Positions 24,283 through 32,357 of a stretch of 41,551 bases of DNA are shown here, one piece after another (position 1 is the first letter of the stretch; every line of letters starts with the position of its first letter). The notes beneath the pieces are model-generated. The model had not been told where the DNA came from. It made no database searches and saw only the letters and a program-made list of their open reading frames with translations. The DNA is taken from positions 1-41,551 of the forward strand of contig NZ_CAJPUY010000039.1 of NCBI RefSeq assembly GCF_905397275.1. The letters run 5' to 3'. The translations under genes and the position numbers were made by a program. The DNA is from Cupriavidus yeoncheonensis. GTDB taxonomy: Bacteria; Pseudomonadota; Gammaproteobacteria; Burkholderiales; Burkholderiaceae.

Positions 24283-25272
24283 ATGCATCATCAGATGGCA
24301 CGGCTGGCCCGCGGGGCCGCAATATTGGCAGCTGCTGCATTAGCGGCAGGTTCCGCCTTTTCGCAGGAAGACTGGCCAGCGCGACCCATCCGCATGGTAG
24401 TGCCCAGCCCTGGCGGCAGCGGACCCGACGTCCTGGCGCGCGTGTTTGCCGAGCAGATCTCGCAGGCCCTGAAGCAGCCAGTCGTCGTGGACAACAAGCC
24501 CGGCGCCAATGGGCAACTGGCAGTCGATGCCGTGGTACGCGCCCAGCCGGACGGCTATACCGTATTGCTTGCCAGCGCTTCGGCCACGGTCATGAACCAG
24601 GCCATCCAGTCCAGGCTGCCATTCAACGTCGTGAATGACCTCGTACCGGTGGCGCAGATCGGGGCCGGTGGTGTATTGCTGGTCGTTGCGCCCGATTTCC
24701 CGGCCAGGACGATCAAGGAGTTTGTCGGTGTCGCCAGGGCGAATCCCGGCAAGTACGCTTACGGCACGTGGGGCATCGGTTCGGGCGGCCATCTCGCGAT
24801 GGCCCAGCTCCAGGCCTTGGCAGGGGTGGAGCTTACCCATGTGCCATACAAGGGTGTGCCGCCCATCATGACCGACCTGCAAGGCGGTGTGCTGAAGGTT
24901 GCGTTTGTCGATATCACGACATCGATACCGCTGGTCAAGAGCGGCAAGATCCGCCCGCTGGGCATCACCGGCAAGTCCCGCGCGCCGGCATTTCCCGATG
25001 TGCCAACCATGGCCGAACAGGGCTACCCCATGACGAACGAGGGCTGGTACGGCCTGTTCACGCCGAAAGGTACGCCACCCAGGATCGTCACGACGCTGAA
25101 CCGGGAGATCAACAAGGCATTGCGTTCGCCCGCACTGGCGTCGCGGTTTCAGCAGCTCAATATGGTGGCGGAGCCGCCGCTGACGAGTCCGGAGGAATTC
25201 GCTCGCACCGTGCGCAACGACTATGCCACGTGGGCCAATGTCGTGAAGGTCAACAAGATTCAGCCGGAATAG
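24283..25272 (+). CDS. Bug/TctC-family periplasmic solute-binding protein
   Basis: A 329-residue Bug protein with a signal peptide ending GSAFSQ and the mature start EDWPARPIRMVVPSPGGSG. It has VVDNKPGANGQLAVDAV near 80, YGTWGIGSGGHLAM near 170 and HVPYKGVPPIMTDLQGGV near 190, the carboxylate-binding loops. The ATG at 24283 follows GAGGAGAC; an in-frame GTG six codons upstream would include the ribosome-binding site. It is 149 bp after the AraC stop and converges on a LysR gene. It resembles the Bug protein at 28405 closely in the YGTWGIGS and DLQGGV region, so both probably bind related ligands. Confidence 0.93.
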   Translation: MHHQMARLARGAAILAAAALAAGSAFSQEDWPARPIRMVVPSPGGSGPDVLARVFAEQISQALKQPVVVDNKPGANGQLAVDAVVRAQPDGYTVLLASASATVMNQAIQSRLPFNVVNDLVPVAQIGAGGVLLVVAPDFPARTIKEFVGVARANPGKYAYGTWGIGSGGHLAMAQLQALAGVELTHVPYKGVPPIMTDLQGGVLKVAFVDITTSIPLVKSGKIRPLGITGKSRAPAFPDVPTMAEQGYPMTNEGWYGLFTPKGTPPRIVTTLNREINKALRSPALASRFQQLNMVAEPPLTSPEEFARTVRNDYATWANVVKVNKIQPE

Positions 25273-25314
25273 CGCGCGGCTCGCGTGGCACCGGCGGCTG
25301 CTGCGCCCGCCTTC

Positions 25315-26241
25315 TCAGCCCGCCACGGCGAGTTCCGCGCAATGCTGGATGACATCGATGGCGGGAGACGGCGCCTTGCCCGCCATCGTGAATGTGGAGA
25401 CGGGCAGCAGCACGCCCGGAATCTCCAGTGGCAGGATGCGGGCAAGTCCACGCTCCTCGTAATGGCGTGCGAGGCGTCCCGTCACCACCGCCACGGCCTG
25501 CATATCGTCGAGCAACCCCAGCACCAGGCCCGCCGATACCGATTCGACCGGGCTCACCGGCCCGGCCACCTTCATCCGCCGGAAAGCGGCCTCCAGGCTC
25601 TGTCGCAGCCGCGCGGTACGCGGCGGCACCACCCATGGAAACGCCGCCAGGTCGGCCCATGTCACTTGGCGACGCGTGGCGTGCGGATGATGCCGGCTGA
25701 CGATCACGCGCATCACTTCATCGTAAAGATGGCGTTGGGCGATATCGTCGGCGACAGAGCGATCCGCCAGGGCGCCCAGCACGATATCGAGCCGCCCGGT
25801 GCGCAACTGTCCCATCAGCACATCCATCGGCGCTTCATAGACCGCGATATTGAGCGCCGCCATGCGCGCCCTTGCGAGCGCGACGATGCGTGGCACCAGC
25901 GACCAGGTCGTGCCCGGCATGGCGCCCACGGCCACCGAAGCGGATGCGCCCTGCCCCAGCGCCAGCAATTCATCGCCGGCGCGATCGAGTTCGTCGAGGA
26001 TCGACTGCGCATAACGGACGAAGCACAGCCCGTGCGGTGTGGGTTCGATGCCGCGGGGCTGCCGTACGAACAGCGGGTAGCCAAGCCCCTCTTCCACTTC
26101 CGCCAGGGCCTTCGAGACCGCCGGCTGCGTGATGTTCAGGGCGTTGGCCACACGAGCCACCTGCCGGTATTCCTCCAGTGCCATTACCAGACGGAGATGA
26201 CGCAGCTTCAGACCGGTACGAAGAAAACCTATGGCATCCAT
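25315..26241 (-). CDS. LysR-type regulator of the GbpR/PcaQ-like branch
   Basis: A 308-residue LysR protein. The helix-turn-helix part reads LKLRHLRLVMALEEYRQVARVA, then NITQPAVSKALAEVEEGLG and LFVRQPRGIEPT, which is typical of the GbpR/PcaQ/CbpR branch. The effector domain extends to the end. It is divergent from the TauD operon and a PcaQ-like dyad lies in the gap, so it probably controls that operon. Start: the ATG at 26241 gives the standard N-terminus; a longer frame to 26298 adds 19 residues in the promoter region. Confidence 0.9.
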   Translation of the reverse strand: MDAIGFLRTGLKLRHLRLVMALEEYRQVARVANALNITQPAVSKALAEVEEGLGYPLFVRQPRGIEPTPHGLCFVRYAQSILDELDRAGDELLALGQGASASVAVGAMPGTTWSLVPRIVALARARMAALNIAVYEAPMDVLMGQLRTGRLDIVLGALADRSVADDIAQRHLYDEVMRVIVSRHHPHATRRQVTWADLAAFPWVVPPRTARLRQSLEAAFRRMKVAGPVSPVESVSAGLVLGLLDDMQAVAVVTGRLARHYEERGLARILPLEIPGVLLPVSTFTMAGKAPSPAIDVIQHCAELAVAG

Positions 26242-26313
26242 GGGTGAAATCCCTGAAATAAGCAATTCGTTGAGATTGCACCCGGAAAGCCGGGGCATCG
26301 AAAAGCGGCAGAT

Positions 26314-26329
26314 ATTACCGTACGGTTAG
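26314..26329. promoter_or_regulatory. PcaQ-like LysR operator between the LysR and TauD genes
   Basis: ATTACC-GTAC-GGTTAG matches the reported PcaQ consensus ATAACC-N4-GGTTAA at ten of twelve positions. Its core ACCGTACGGT (26317-26326) is a perfect 10-bp palindrome. It lies 73 bp from the LysR start and 103 bp from the dioxygenase start. The regulator beside it belongs to the same LysR branch. Confidence 0.55.
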
Positions 26330-26431
26330 GCCAGGACCACCATTTTTCATTATTCATCCGCGCTTGCCGTTTGCACAATGCCCTCACCAGCCACATCGTG
26401 GCCCGGACCCAAGAGAATCAAGGAGACGAAG

Positions 26432-27505
26432 ATGGCAGCAACGCAAGACCTGGCGGAACCGCGGGTTGTCGATACGCCAGCGGCCTGGACCGCCGCGCAA
26501 ATGGCCGGCCTGAAATCGGAATGGGTCATCCGCCTGAGCGACGACGACATCGCGCAACTGGATGCGGCCCTGGCTCATGCAAAAGCCCTTGGCCTGTCCG
26601 TCCCGACCATTGGCAAGGACACGTTCCCGCTCGGCAGCCTCGCGGCAAAGCTCGAAGACGTACGCCAGCGGCTGGAACAGGGGCTTGGCGTGGTGCTGCT
26701 GCGCGGCCTGCCCGTGGAGCGCTATTCGAAGATGGATGCCGGGGCCATCTACTGGGGTATTGGCATGCATCTGGGACGAGCCGTGGCACAGAACGCGTAT
26801 GGCGATGTGCTTGGCCATGTCTGGGACCTGGGCAAGGACCCCAAGGAAGACATGACGGCGCGCGGCTACCAGTCCCGCCACCGGCTGCCGTTTCACACCG
26901 ATGGCGCCGACGTGGTCGGGCTGCTGTGCCTGCGCACCGCCAAGCGAGGGGGCATGAGCAGCATCGCCAGCTCCATGGCCATTCATAACGCGATGTTGCA
27001 GGAGCACCCCGAGATGCTGGCGCGCCTCTATCGGGCCTTCGCGTTCGATCGCCGCCACGAGGAAGCGCCGGGGCAGGCGCCGTTCACCATGACCCACGTT
27101 TTCTCATGGCACAACGGCCGGCTGTTCAACAGGTACATCCGCAGCTTCATCAATACCGCACAGCGTTTCCCGGAGGCACCGCGCCTCAGCGCCGAAGACA
27201 TGGCGGCGCTGGACCAGTTCGACGCCTACACCCAGGATGCCCGCTTTCGCATCGACATGGAACTGGCGCCGGGCGACATGCAGTTCCTGAACAACTACGT
27301 GGTCCTGCATTCGCGCACGAGCTACGAGGACCACCCCGAACTCGATCGCAAGCGCCACTTGCTGCGCCTGTGGCTCTCTACGCCCGGCCTGGCCGACGTG
27401 CCGGATAGCTTCCGCTTGCGCTACATGCTCACCGACACCTGGGCCAGGAATCCGCGCCCACCCATCTATGACGTCAACCAGATCATGGGCGTCACCACCC
27501 ACTGA
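26432..27505 (+). CDS. TauD/TfdA-family Fe(II)/2-oxoglutarate dioxygenase-like protein
   Basis: A 357-residue protein of the TauD/TfdA superfamily, with a jelly-roll fold. The iron triad is visible: His155 and Asp157 in FHTDGADVV, and His293 in NNYVVLHSRTSY. Arg312 in LLRLWL is placed to bind the 2-oxoglutarate carboxylate. GVVLLRGLPV near 86 is the usual first conserved segment. Such enzymes hydroxylate or cleave organic acids, sulfonates or ethers. The ATG at 26432 follows AAGGAG at 26421; an upstream frame start at 26378 adds 18 residues without support. It heads the operon TauD-SDR-Bug-SDR. Substrate unknown; a hydroxylation that feeds the two SDRs is the natural reading. Confidence 0.92.
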   Translation: MAATQDLAEPRVVDTPAAWTAAQMAGLKSEWVIRLSDDDIAQLDAALAHAKALGLSVPTIGKDTFPLGSLAAKLEDVRQRLEQGLGVVLLRGLPVERYSKMDAGAIYWGIGMHLGRAVAQNAYGDVLGHVWDLGKDPKEDMTARGYQSRHRLPFHTDGADVVGLLCLRTAKRGGMSSIASSMAIHNAMLQEHPEMLARLYRAFAFDRRHEEAPGQAPFTMTHVFSWHNGRLFNRYIRSFINTAQRFPEAPRLSAEDMAALDQFDAYTQDARFRIDMELAPGDMQFLNNYVVLHSRTSYEDHPELDRKRHLLRLWLSTPGLADVPDSFRLRYMLTDTWARNPRPPIYDVNQIMGVTTH

Positions 27506-27545
27506 GCCCCCCATCACATCGCGCAATACAGGAACAGAACGCACC

Positions 27546-28307
27546 ATGACAACTTTGCTCGGAAAGACGGCTTGGATCACTGGCGGCGCCAGTGGCATCG
27601 GGCGCGCCTGCGCGCTATCGCTGTGGCGCGCGGGGGCGACGATCGTCGTATCGGCTCGCACACAGACCGCGATTGACGCCCTGGTGCGCGAATGTGGCAA
27701 CGAACGCGTCATCGCCCTGCCACTGGATGTCGCGGATCGCCGCGCGGTGGAGGCGGCGGCCCGCCAGCTGCAGGAACGCGTTGGGGCAATCGACATCCTC
27801 GTCAATGCGGCGGGCATCAACGTCGCCAACCGCAAGCTGACGCGCCTGACGCCAGCCGACTGGGACCAGGTCATCGACATCAACCTCAACGGCGCCTTCT
27901 ATTGCATGCACGCGGTGCTGCCGGGGATGCGCGACAAGGGCGCTGGCACCATCATCAATATTTCCTCCTGGGCCGGCCGCTTTGCCTCCGCGCTGACCGG
28001 CGCGGCATACGGCGCAAGCAAGCATGCCATGGCCGCCATGACGATGTCCGTGGCCATGGAGGAATGCGCGAACGGCATTCGCGCCTGCGCGATCTATCCC
28101 GGAGAAACCGCCACACCGATTCTGGTCAACCGACCCACCCCGCCATCGGCGCAAGACCTTGCACGGATGCTGCAGCCGGAGGACGTCGCCGCCGCGGTGG
28201 ATTTTGTCCTCGCGTTGCCGGCACGCGCCACCGTGAACGAACTGGTCATCAGCCCGACCTGGAACCGCGCATTCCTGGGGTTTCAGCCCCCGCCCAGGCG
28301 CGACTGA
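27546..28307 (+). CDS. Short-chain dehydrogenase/reductase
   Basis: A 253-residue classical SDR. It has TGGASGIG at residues 13-20, NAAG near 89, NISSWAG around the catalytic Ser and YGASKHAM (Tyr-x3-Lys) near 157, then YPGETATP. It starts 40 bp after the dioxygenase stop, at MTTLLGKTAW. It differs from the other SDRs in the window, lacking their NRPxD insert. In the operon it would act on the product of the dioxygenase or a later intermediate. Confidence 0.92.
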   Translation: MTTLLGKTAWITGGASGIGRACALSLWRAGATIVVSARTQTAIDALVRECGNERVIALPLDVADRRAVEAAARQLQERVGAIDILVNAAGINVANRKLTRLTPADWDQVIDINLNGAFYCMHAVLPGMRDKGAGTIINISSWAGRFASALTGAAYGASKHAMAAMTMSVAMEECANGIRACAIYPGETATPILVNRPTPPSAQDLARMLQPEDVAAAVDFVLALPARATVNELVISPTWNRAFLGFQPPPRRD

Positions 28308-28404
28308 CTGACACCGCAGGCACCCCGGAGATCAACCGCCCCCGTTGCACGTTGCGCTGGCGCGTTGCCGGGTTGCCGCGGCAACGAGACACCAGGAGTA
28401 CACG

Positions 28405-29385
28405 ATGAACCGAAGAAACTGTCTTCATGCACTGTTGTCGATGGCATCGATGGCAAGCCTGCCGTGGAGTCCCCGGGCCCGCGCGGCGTCCTGGCCGTCA
28501 CGGGCATTGCGCATGATCGTGCCTGGCGGCGCCGGCTCGGGCACCGACCTGATGGCCCGGCTCTTTGCCGAGCCGCTGGGTCGCGCGCTGGGGCAACCAG
28601 TGGTGGTCGAGAACCGTCCGGGCGCCAACGGCGTCATCGGCAACGACATGGCCGCGAAGGCGGCACCTGACGGCTACACGCTGCTGTTCAGCAACGCCTC
28701 GGCGATCGCCGTCAATGCCGCACTGCGCGACGCGCTGCCCTATGACACGTTCAGGGACCTGGCACCCGTGGTCCAGGTCAGCGCCGGCGGTGTGCTGCTG
28801 GTGGCCGCCGCCGGCACGCCGGTGCGCGATCTCGGCACGTTCGTGGACTATGTCCGTCAGCATCCGGACGTGGCTTACGGCACGTGGGGCATCGGCTCGA
28901 CCGGACACCTGACGATGGAAGCCATTGCCCATGCGAAGGGACTTCGCCTGCGCCACGTGCCTTACAAGACCATGGGACAACTGCTGACCGACCTGCAGGG
29001 CGGCGTGGTCAGGCTGGCATTCGTCGATGCGAGATCGCCCGTTCCGCTGGTTCAATCCGGCAAGCTCGTGCCGATCGCGATGACGGGCACGCGCCGCACG
29101 CCCCTGCTGCCCGGCGTCGGCACGCTCAAGGAACAGGGTTTCGATTTCGACCTGGATGGCTGGTATGGATTCTTTGTCCCCTCTGGCACTTCGGGCACTA
29201 CGGTGGCGCGGTTCAATCTCGAAATCGCACGGATCATGCAGGACCCCGCGTCCCAGGCCGCGTTCTCGCGGCAGGGCGTGGTGTGGGTGCCGAGAAACTC
29301 GCCTGACGCGTTCGCAAGCGTGATTCGCCATGATGTGCAGGCGTGGAAGCGCATCGTGGCTGCAGCGCATGTTCAGGCGGATTGA
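28405..29385 (+). CDS. Bug/TctC-family periplasmic solute-binding protein
   Basis: A 326-residue Bug protein. The N-terminus MNRRNCLHALLSM has two Arg before the hydrophobic core, which may mean Tat export or simply a basic n-region. The mature part starts near ASWPSRALRMIVPGG, with VVENRPGANGVIG near 75, YGTWGIGSTGHLTM near 160 and HVPYKTMGQLLTDLQGGV near 185. It starts 97 bp after the SDR, with AGGAG upstream. It is a paralogue of the Bug protein at 24283. No TctAB genes are near, so it may pass its ligand to another carrier or act in sensing. Confidence 0.93.
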   Translation: MNRRNCLHALLSMASMASLPWSPRARAASWPSRALRMIVPGGAGSGTDLMARLFAEPLGRALGQPVVVENRPGANGVIGNDMAAKAAPDGYTLLFSNASAIAVNAALRDALPYDTFRDLAPVVQVSAGGVLLVAAAGTPVRDLGTFVDYVRQHPDVAYGTWGIGSTGHLTMEAIAHAKGLRLRHVPYKTMGQLLTDLQGGVVRLAFVDARSPVPLVQSGKLVPIAMTGTRRTPLLPGVGTLKEQGFDFDLDGWYGFFVPSGTSGTTVARFNLEIARIMQDPASQAAFSRQGVVWVPRNSPDAFASVIRHDVQAWKRIVAAAHVQAD

Positions 29386-29489
29386 GCCATGTACCCGGAC
29401 AGGCGCAGATAAAAACAGGTGACGCCAGGATAAGCGACATCAGCGGATGACCGCCACAATCCATGCGACGAACGATGCGAGATCTCACC

Positions 29490-30314
29490 ATGAAAATGCA
29501 GGACAAAGTAGCCCTTGTGACCGGAGTGGGCCCCGGGCTTGGCAAGGCCATTGCCGTCACTCTGGCACGCGAGGGGGCAAGCGTGGTGATCTGCGACATC
29601 GACGAGGGCGCCCTCGCAGACGCGCAGCAGGCCATCGAAGCAGCAGGCGGTGCATGCCTGGCGGTACGTTGCGACGTGTCGTCGAGCGACGAGGTCAGTA
29701 ACATGTTTGCCGCCGCCGTCGCGCGCTTCGGAACCGTGCACGCGCTCGTCAACAATGCCGCGCTGGTGCCGAACCGCCCGATCGATACGGAACGCCGCAA
29801 CCGGTTCTACGCCTACATGCAGACTCCGGTCGCACGCGATACGCTGGCATTCACCAGCGAGATCTCCGACGCGGAATGGATGCGGTACTGGGGCGTGAAT
29901 GTGCACGGCGTCTTCTTCTGCACGCGTGAAGCACTCAGGCTCATGCAGCCACAGCGCTACGGACGCATCGTGAATATTGCGTCTGTCGCCGGCACGTCCG
30001 CAAAAAGCGCGCACAGCCCGCACTACAGTGCAACCAAGGGAGCCGTGATTGCGTTCAGTCGCTCCGTCGCCATGGAAGTGGCGGGTGCCAACATCTTCGT
30101 CAACGTGATGGCGCCAGGTGGTGTAGCCACACCAGACTTCAACGCCTACCTTGACGGCATTGGCGATGCAGGCAAGAACCGGCTCTGGCAAGGCTGCCCG
30201 TCCGGGCGCTTTGGAACACCAGAGGAATATGCCAGCACCGTACTGCATCTGGCCAGCGATGAGCACTACCTGGTGGGACAGGTCGTGAGTCCCAACGGCG
30301 GATCGGTCATCTGA
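29490..30314 (+). CDS. Short-chain dehydrogenase/reductase (paralogue of 20999-21820)
   Basis: A 274-residue SDR with TGVGPGLG at the cofactor site, the CDID segment, NNAA, and HYSATKGA (Tyr-x3-Lys) near 179. It is similar along its full length to the SDR of the BKACE operon, about two thirds identical by eye, including the NRPxDxxRRNRxYxY insert and the APGGVATP, NRLWQGCP and HYLVGQ segments. I chose the ATG at 29490 because MKMQDKVALVTG aligns with MKLANKVALVTG there; starts at 29463 and 29475 are also in frame. It ends the TauD operon. Confidence 0.92.
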   Translation: MKMQDKVALVTGVGPGLGKAIAVTLAREGASVVICDIDEGALADAQQAIEAAGGACLAVRCDVSSSDEVSNMFAAAVARFGTVHALVNNAALVPNRPIDTERRNRFYAYMQTPVARDTLAFTSEISDAEWMRYWGVNVHGVFFCTREALRLMQPQRYGRIVNIASVAGTSAKSAHSPHYSATKGAVIAFSRSVAMEVAGANIFVNVMAPGGVATPDFNAYLDGIGDAGKNRLWQGCPSGRFGTPEEYASTVLHLASDEHYLVGQVVSPNGGSVI

Positions 30315-30516
30315 GTTCAGTATTGACGCTAGCCACCTCCCGATCCGTAGACCCCACGAATCGGCGATGAACCCTTTCTTGCTCCTCGGCGTGTCCCGCG
30401 GGGTGTGGTGATGACGGGTTGTCGCCTGTCGCCCAACCTCTGCTTACCCCTCCTGAGCCCCGTCTGCGCCTAAACTGGAAAATCCCGGGCCGCACGCCCA
30501 CGTACCGGAGCGCCTT

Positions 30517-31038
30517 ATGCCAGACGCCGCCATCACGGCCGCCGACCATGCTGTCGGCCCCGACACCGCCAGGGTCACCGTCGTCGAGTACGGCGACTTC
30601 GAATGCGAATACTGCCGCATGGCCTACGGCGCCATGAAGATCCTGATGGAGCACTACGGCCCGCAGGTACGCTTCGTCTACCGCCACTATCCTATGTCGC
30701 ACTGGCATCCGTCGGCCGAAGCCGCCGCCGAATGCGCGGAAGCGGCCGGCGCGCAGCAGAAGTTCTGGCAGATGTACCGCCTGCTGCACGAAAAGCCGGA
30801 AGGCCTCAAGCCCGACGCGTTGCGCCACTACGCCGGCATGCTCGGCATGGACCTGGACCGCTATGACCAGGACATGTCCGGGCACGCGCACCTGCCGCAC
30901 ATCCGCGACGACATGCGCGGCGCCACGCGATGGCAGGTGCGCGGCACGCCGTCATTTTTCGTCAATGGCGTGGTGCAGGATGTGACGTTCGGCATGGAGC
31001 GGCTGCAGCGGGCGATTGATGTGGCGCTAGCCGCCTAG
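30517..31038 (+). CDS. DsbA-family thioredoxin-fold protein, probably cytoplasmic
   Basis: A 173-residue thioredoxin-fold protein with the DsbA/FrnE-type helical insert. The active site is Cys30-Glu-Tyr-Cys33 in FECEYCRMAYG, and the cis-proline loop RGTPSFFVNG lies near 150. There is no signal peptide, so unlike DsbA it should act in the cytoplasm, perhaps as a thiol-disulfide oxidoreductase; some relatives are fused to NhaA antiporters. Its last 12 bases overlap the converging LysR gene. The 202-bp gap before it holds no gene. Confidence 0.85.
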   Translation: MPDAAITAADHAVGPDTARVTVVEYGDFECEYCRMAYGAMKILMEHYGPQVRFVYRHYPMSHWHPSAEAAAECAEAAGAQQKFWQMYRLLHEKPEGLKPDALRHYAGMLGMDLDRYDQDMSGHAHLPHIRDDMRGATRWQVRGTPSFFVNGVVQDVTFGMERLQRAIDVALAA

Positions 31039-31944
31039 CACTTCCGCCGCCAGCTCGCTCTCCAGCCATTCGCGAAAACGCCGCACGCCGCTGCGGGCAT
31101 TGGGCGACTCGACGATGCGATAGGTCATGCCGTCGGACACGTACTGCGGCAGCACGACCTCGAGCCGTCCGCTGCCGAGCAGCGGCAGGACCAGCGGTGT
31201 GCGTCCGATGGCCACGCCCGCGCCCTGCGCCGCGGCGTTGAGCACGTGCTCGTATTGCGAGAAGTAGAGGCAAGGCTGGCGGGCTGACTGCGCCAGGCCA
31301 AGGCGCGCATACCATTCGGGCCACGACATCCACGGGAAGCGGCCGGCCGGATCGTGGAATACCAGCAGGGGCTGGCGGACGAGGTCCGCCACGTCACGCA
31401 CGCGGGCGGCCACGGCCGGCGCCGCCACCAGCATCAGGCGTTCGCGCAGCAAGGGTGTTTCATCGGGTGCGGCCGGCGCCAGGCGGATGGCAAGGTCAAA
31501 GCCCTCGCGCTCAAGGTTGGCATTGGCTTCCGACGCATCCACGCGCACGTCGATGCCCGGCGCGATGGCCGTGAAGCGCGCGAGCTTGGGGACCAGCCAC
31601 AGCGATGCGAACGACGGCGTGGTGGTCACGGCGATCGAGACGCGCTCCGTGGACAGCAGGCGGTCTACCGCATCGCCGAGCTGAGCGATCGCGGCCCGCG
31701 CGGCTTCATAGAGCTGGCGGCCTTCGGCGGTCAGGGCGAGCCCCTTGCCGCCACGCACGAACAGCGCAACCTCCAGCACGTCTTCCAGGCTCTTGACCTG
31801 CTTGCTCACGGCCGACTGGGTCAGGCACAGCTCTTGCGCGGCGGCGGTGAAACTCAGATGGCGCGCGCTGCTTTCGAAGCCGCGGATGGCATCGAGCGAG
31901 ATCGCACGCAAGGCGTTGGCACTGGCCTGGCTCAGGAGGGTCAT
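31027..31944 (-). CDS. LysR-type regulator of the GcvA-like branch
   Basis: A 305-residue LysR protein. DNA-binding part: SLDAIRGFESSARHLSFTAAAQELCLTQSAVSKQVKSLED, the pattern of GcvA-like regulators. The effector domain has the LWLVPKLARF and DLAIRLAP segments of that group. I chose the ATG at 31944, giving MTLLSQASANALRAISL; a longer frame to 32058 overlaps the DUF2917 gene. It is divergent from the DUF2917-hydratase pair, 107 bp away, and probably controls it; LysR beside DUF2917 is a common arrangement in Burkholderiales. Its 3' end overlaps the DsbA-like gene by 12 bp. Confidence 0.9.
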   Translation of the reverse strand: MTLLSQASANALRAISLDAIRGFESSARHLSFTAAAQELCLTQSAVSKQVKSLEDVLEVALFVRGGKGLALTAEGRQLYEAARAAIAQLGDAVDRLLSTERVSIAVTTTPSFASLWLVPKLARFTAIAPGIDVRVDASEANANLEREGFDLAIRLAPAAPDETPLLRERLMLVAAPAVAARVRDVADLVRQPLLVFHDPAGRFPWMSWPEWYARLGLAQSARQPCLYFSQYEHVLNAAAQGAGVAIGRTPLVLPLLGSGRLEVVLPQYVSDGMTYRIVESPNARSGVRRFREWLESELAAEVLGG

Positions 31945-32051
31945 GACGGGCAGGAATACCTCGGATGAAAACACTTCCGGCCACGCCGGCCGGATCGCGC
32001 CAACAATGATGTCACGGACTTGCCTTCCCGTCAGGCCGCAAGGAGATCGCC

Positions 32052-32357
32052 GTGACAACGAAGCAACTGTGGACCCTTGGCGGTGCCGCGACCTGCACGA
32101 TCAGGCTGCATGTCGGCGACTGCCTGCGCTGCCTGCACGGACAGGTCTGGATCACGCGCGAAAGCGCGGACCGCGACGAAGCCGTGCGCGACATCGTGCT
32201 GAACGCCGGCGAGCACCTGCGCGCGGAGGCGGCCATCACCTGCTTTGTTTCAGCCTTGCGTCGCCGGCCCGCCTGCGTAGCGGTCGATGCCGAAGCTCCG
32301 GCCAGACAGTCGCCCAGCGCTGTCGCCCATTCTCTCCTGGAGGAAAGCCACACATGA
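32052..32357 (+). CDS. DUF2917 domain protein
   Basis: A 101-residue protein. The DUF2917 region has LHVGDCLRCLHGQVWITRE near 19-37 and DIVLNAGEHLRAE near 47-60, a small beta-rich fold resembling a cupin. The GTG start at 32052 follows AAGGAG. The stop overlaps the ATG of the enoyl-CoA hydratase by ATGA, so the two are translationally coupled. Function of the domain is unknown; the LysR gene opposite may regulate both. Confidence 0.82.
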   Translation: MTTKQLWTLGGAATCTIRLHVGDCLRCLHGQVWITRESADRDEAVRDIVLNAGEHLRAEAAITCFVSALRRRPACVAVDAEAPARQSPSAVAHSLLEESHT

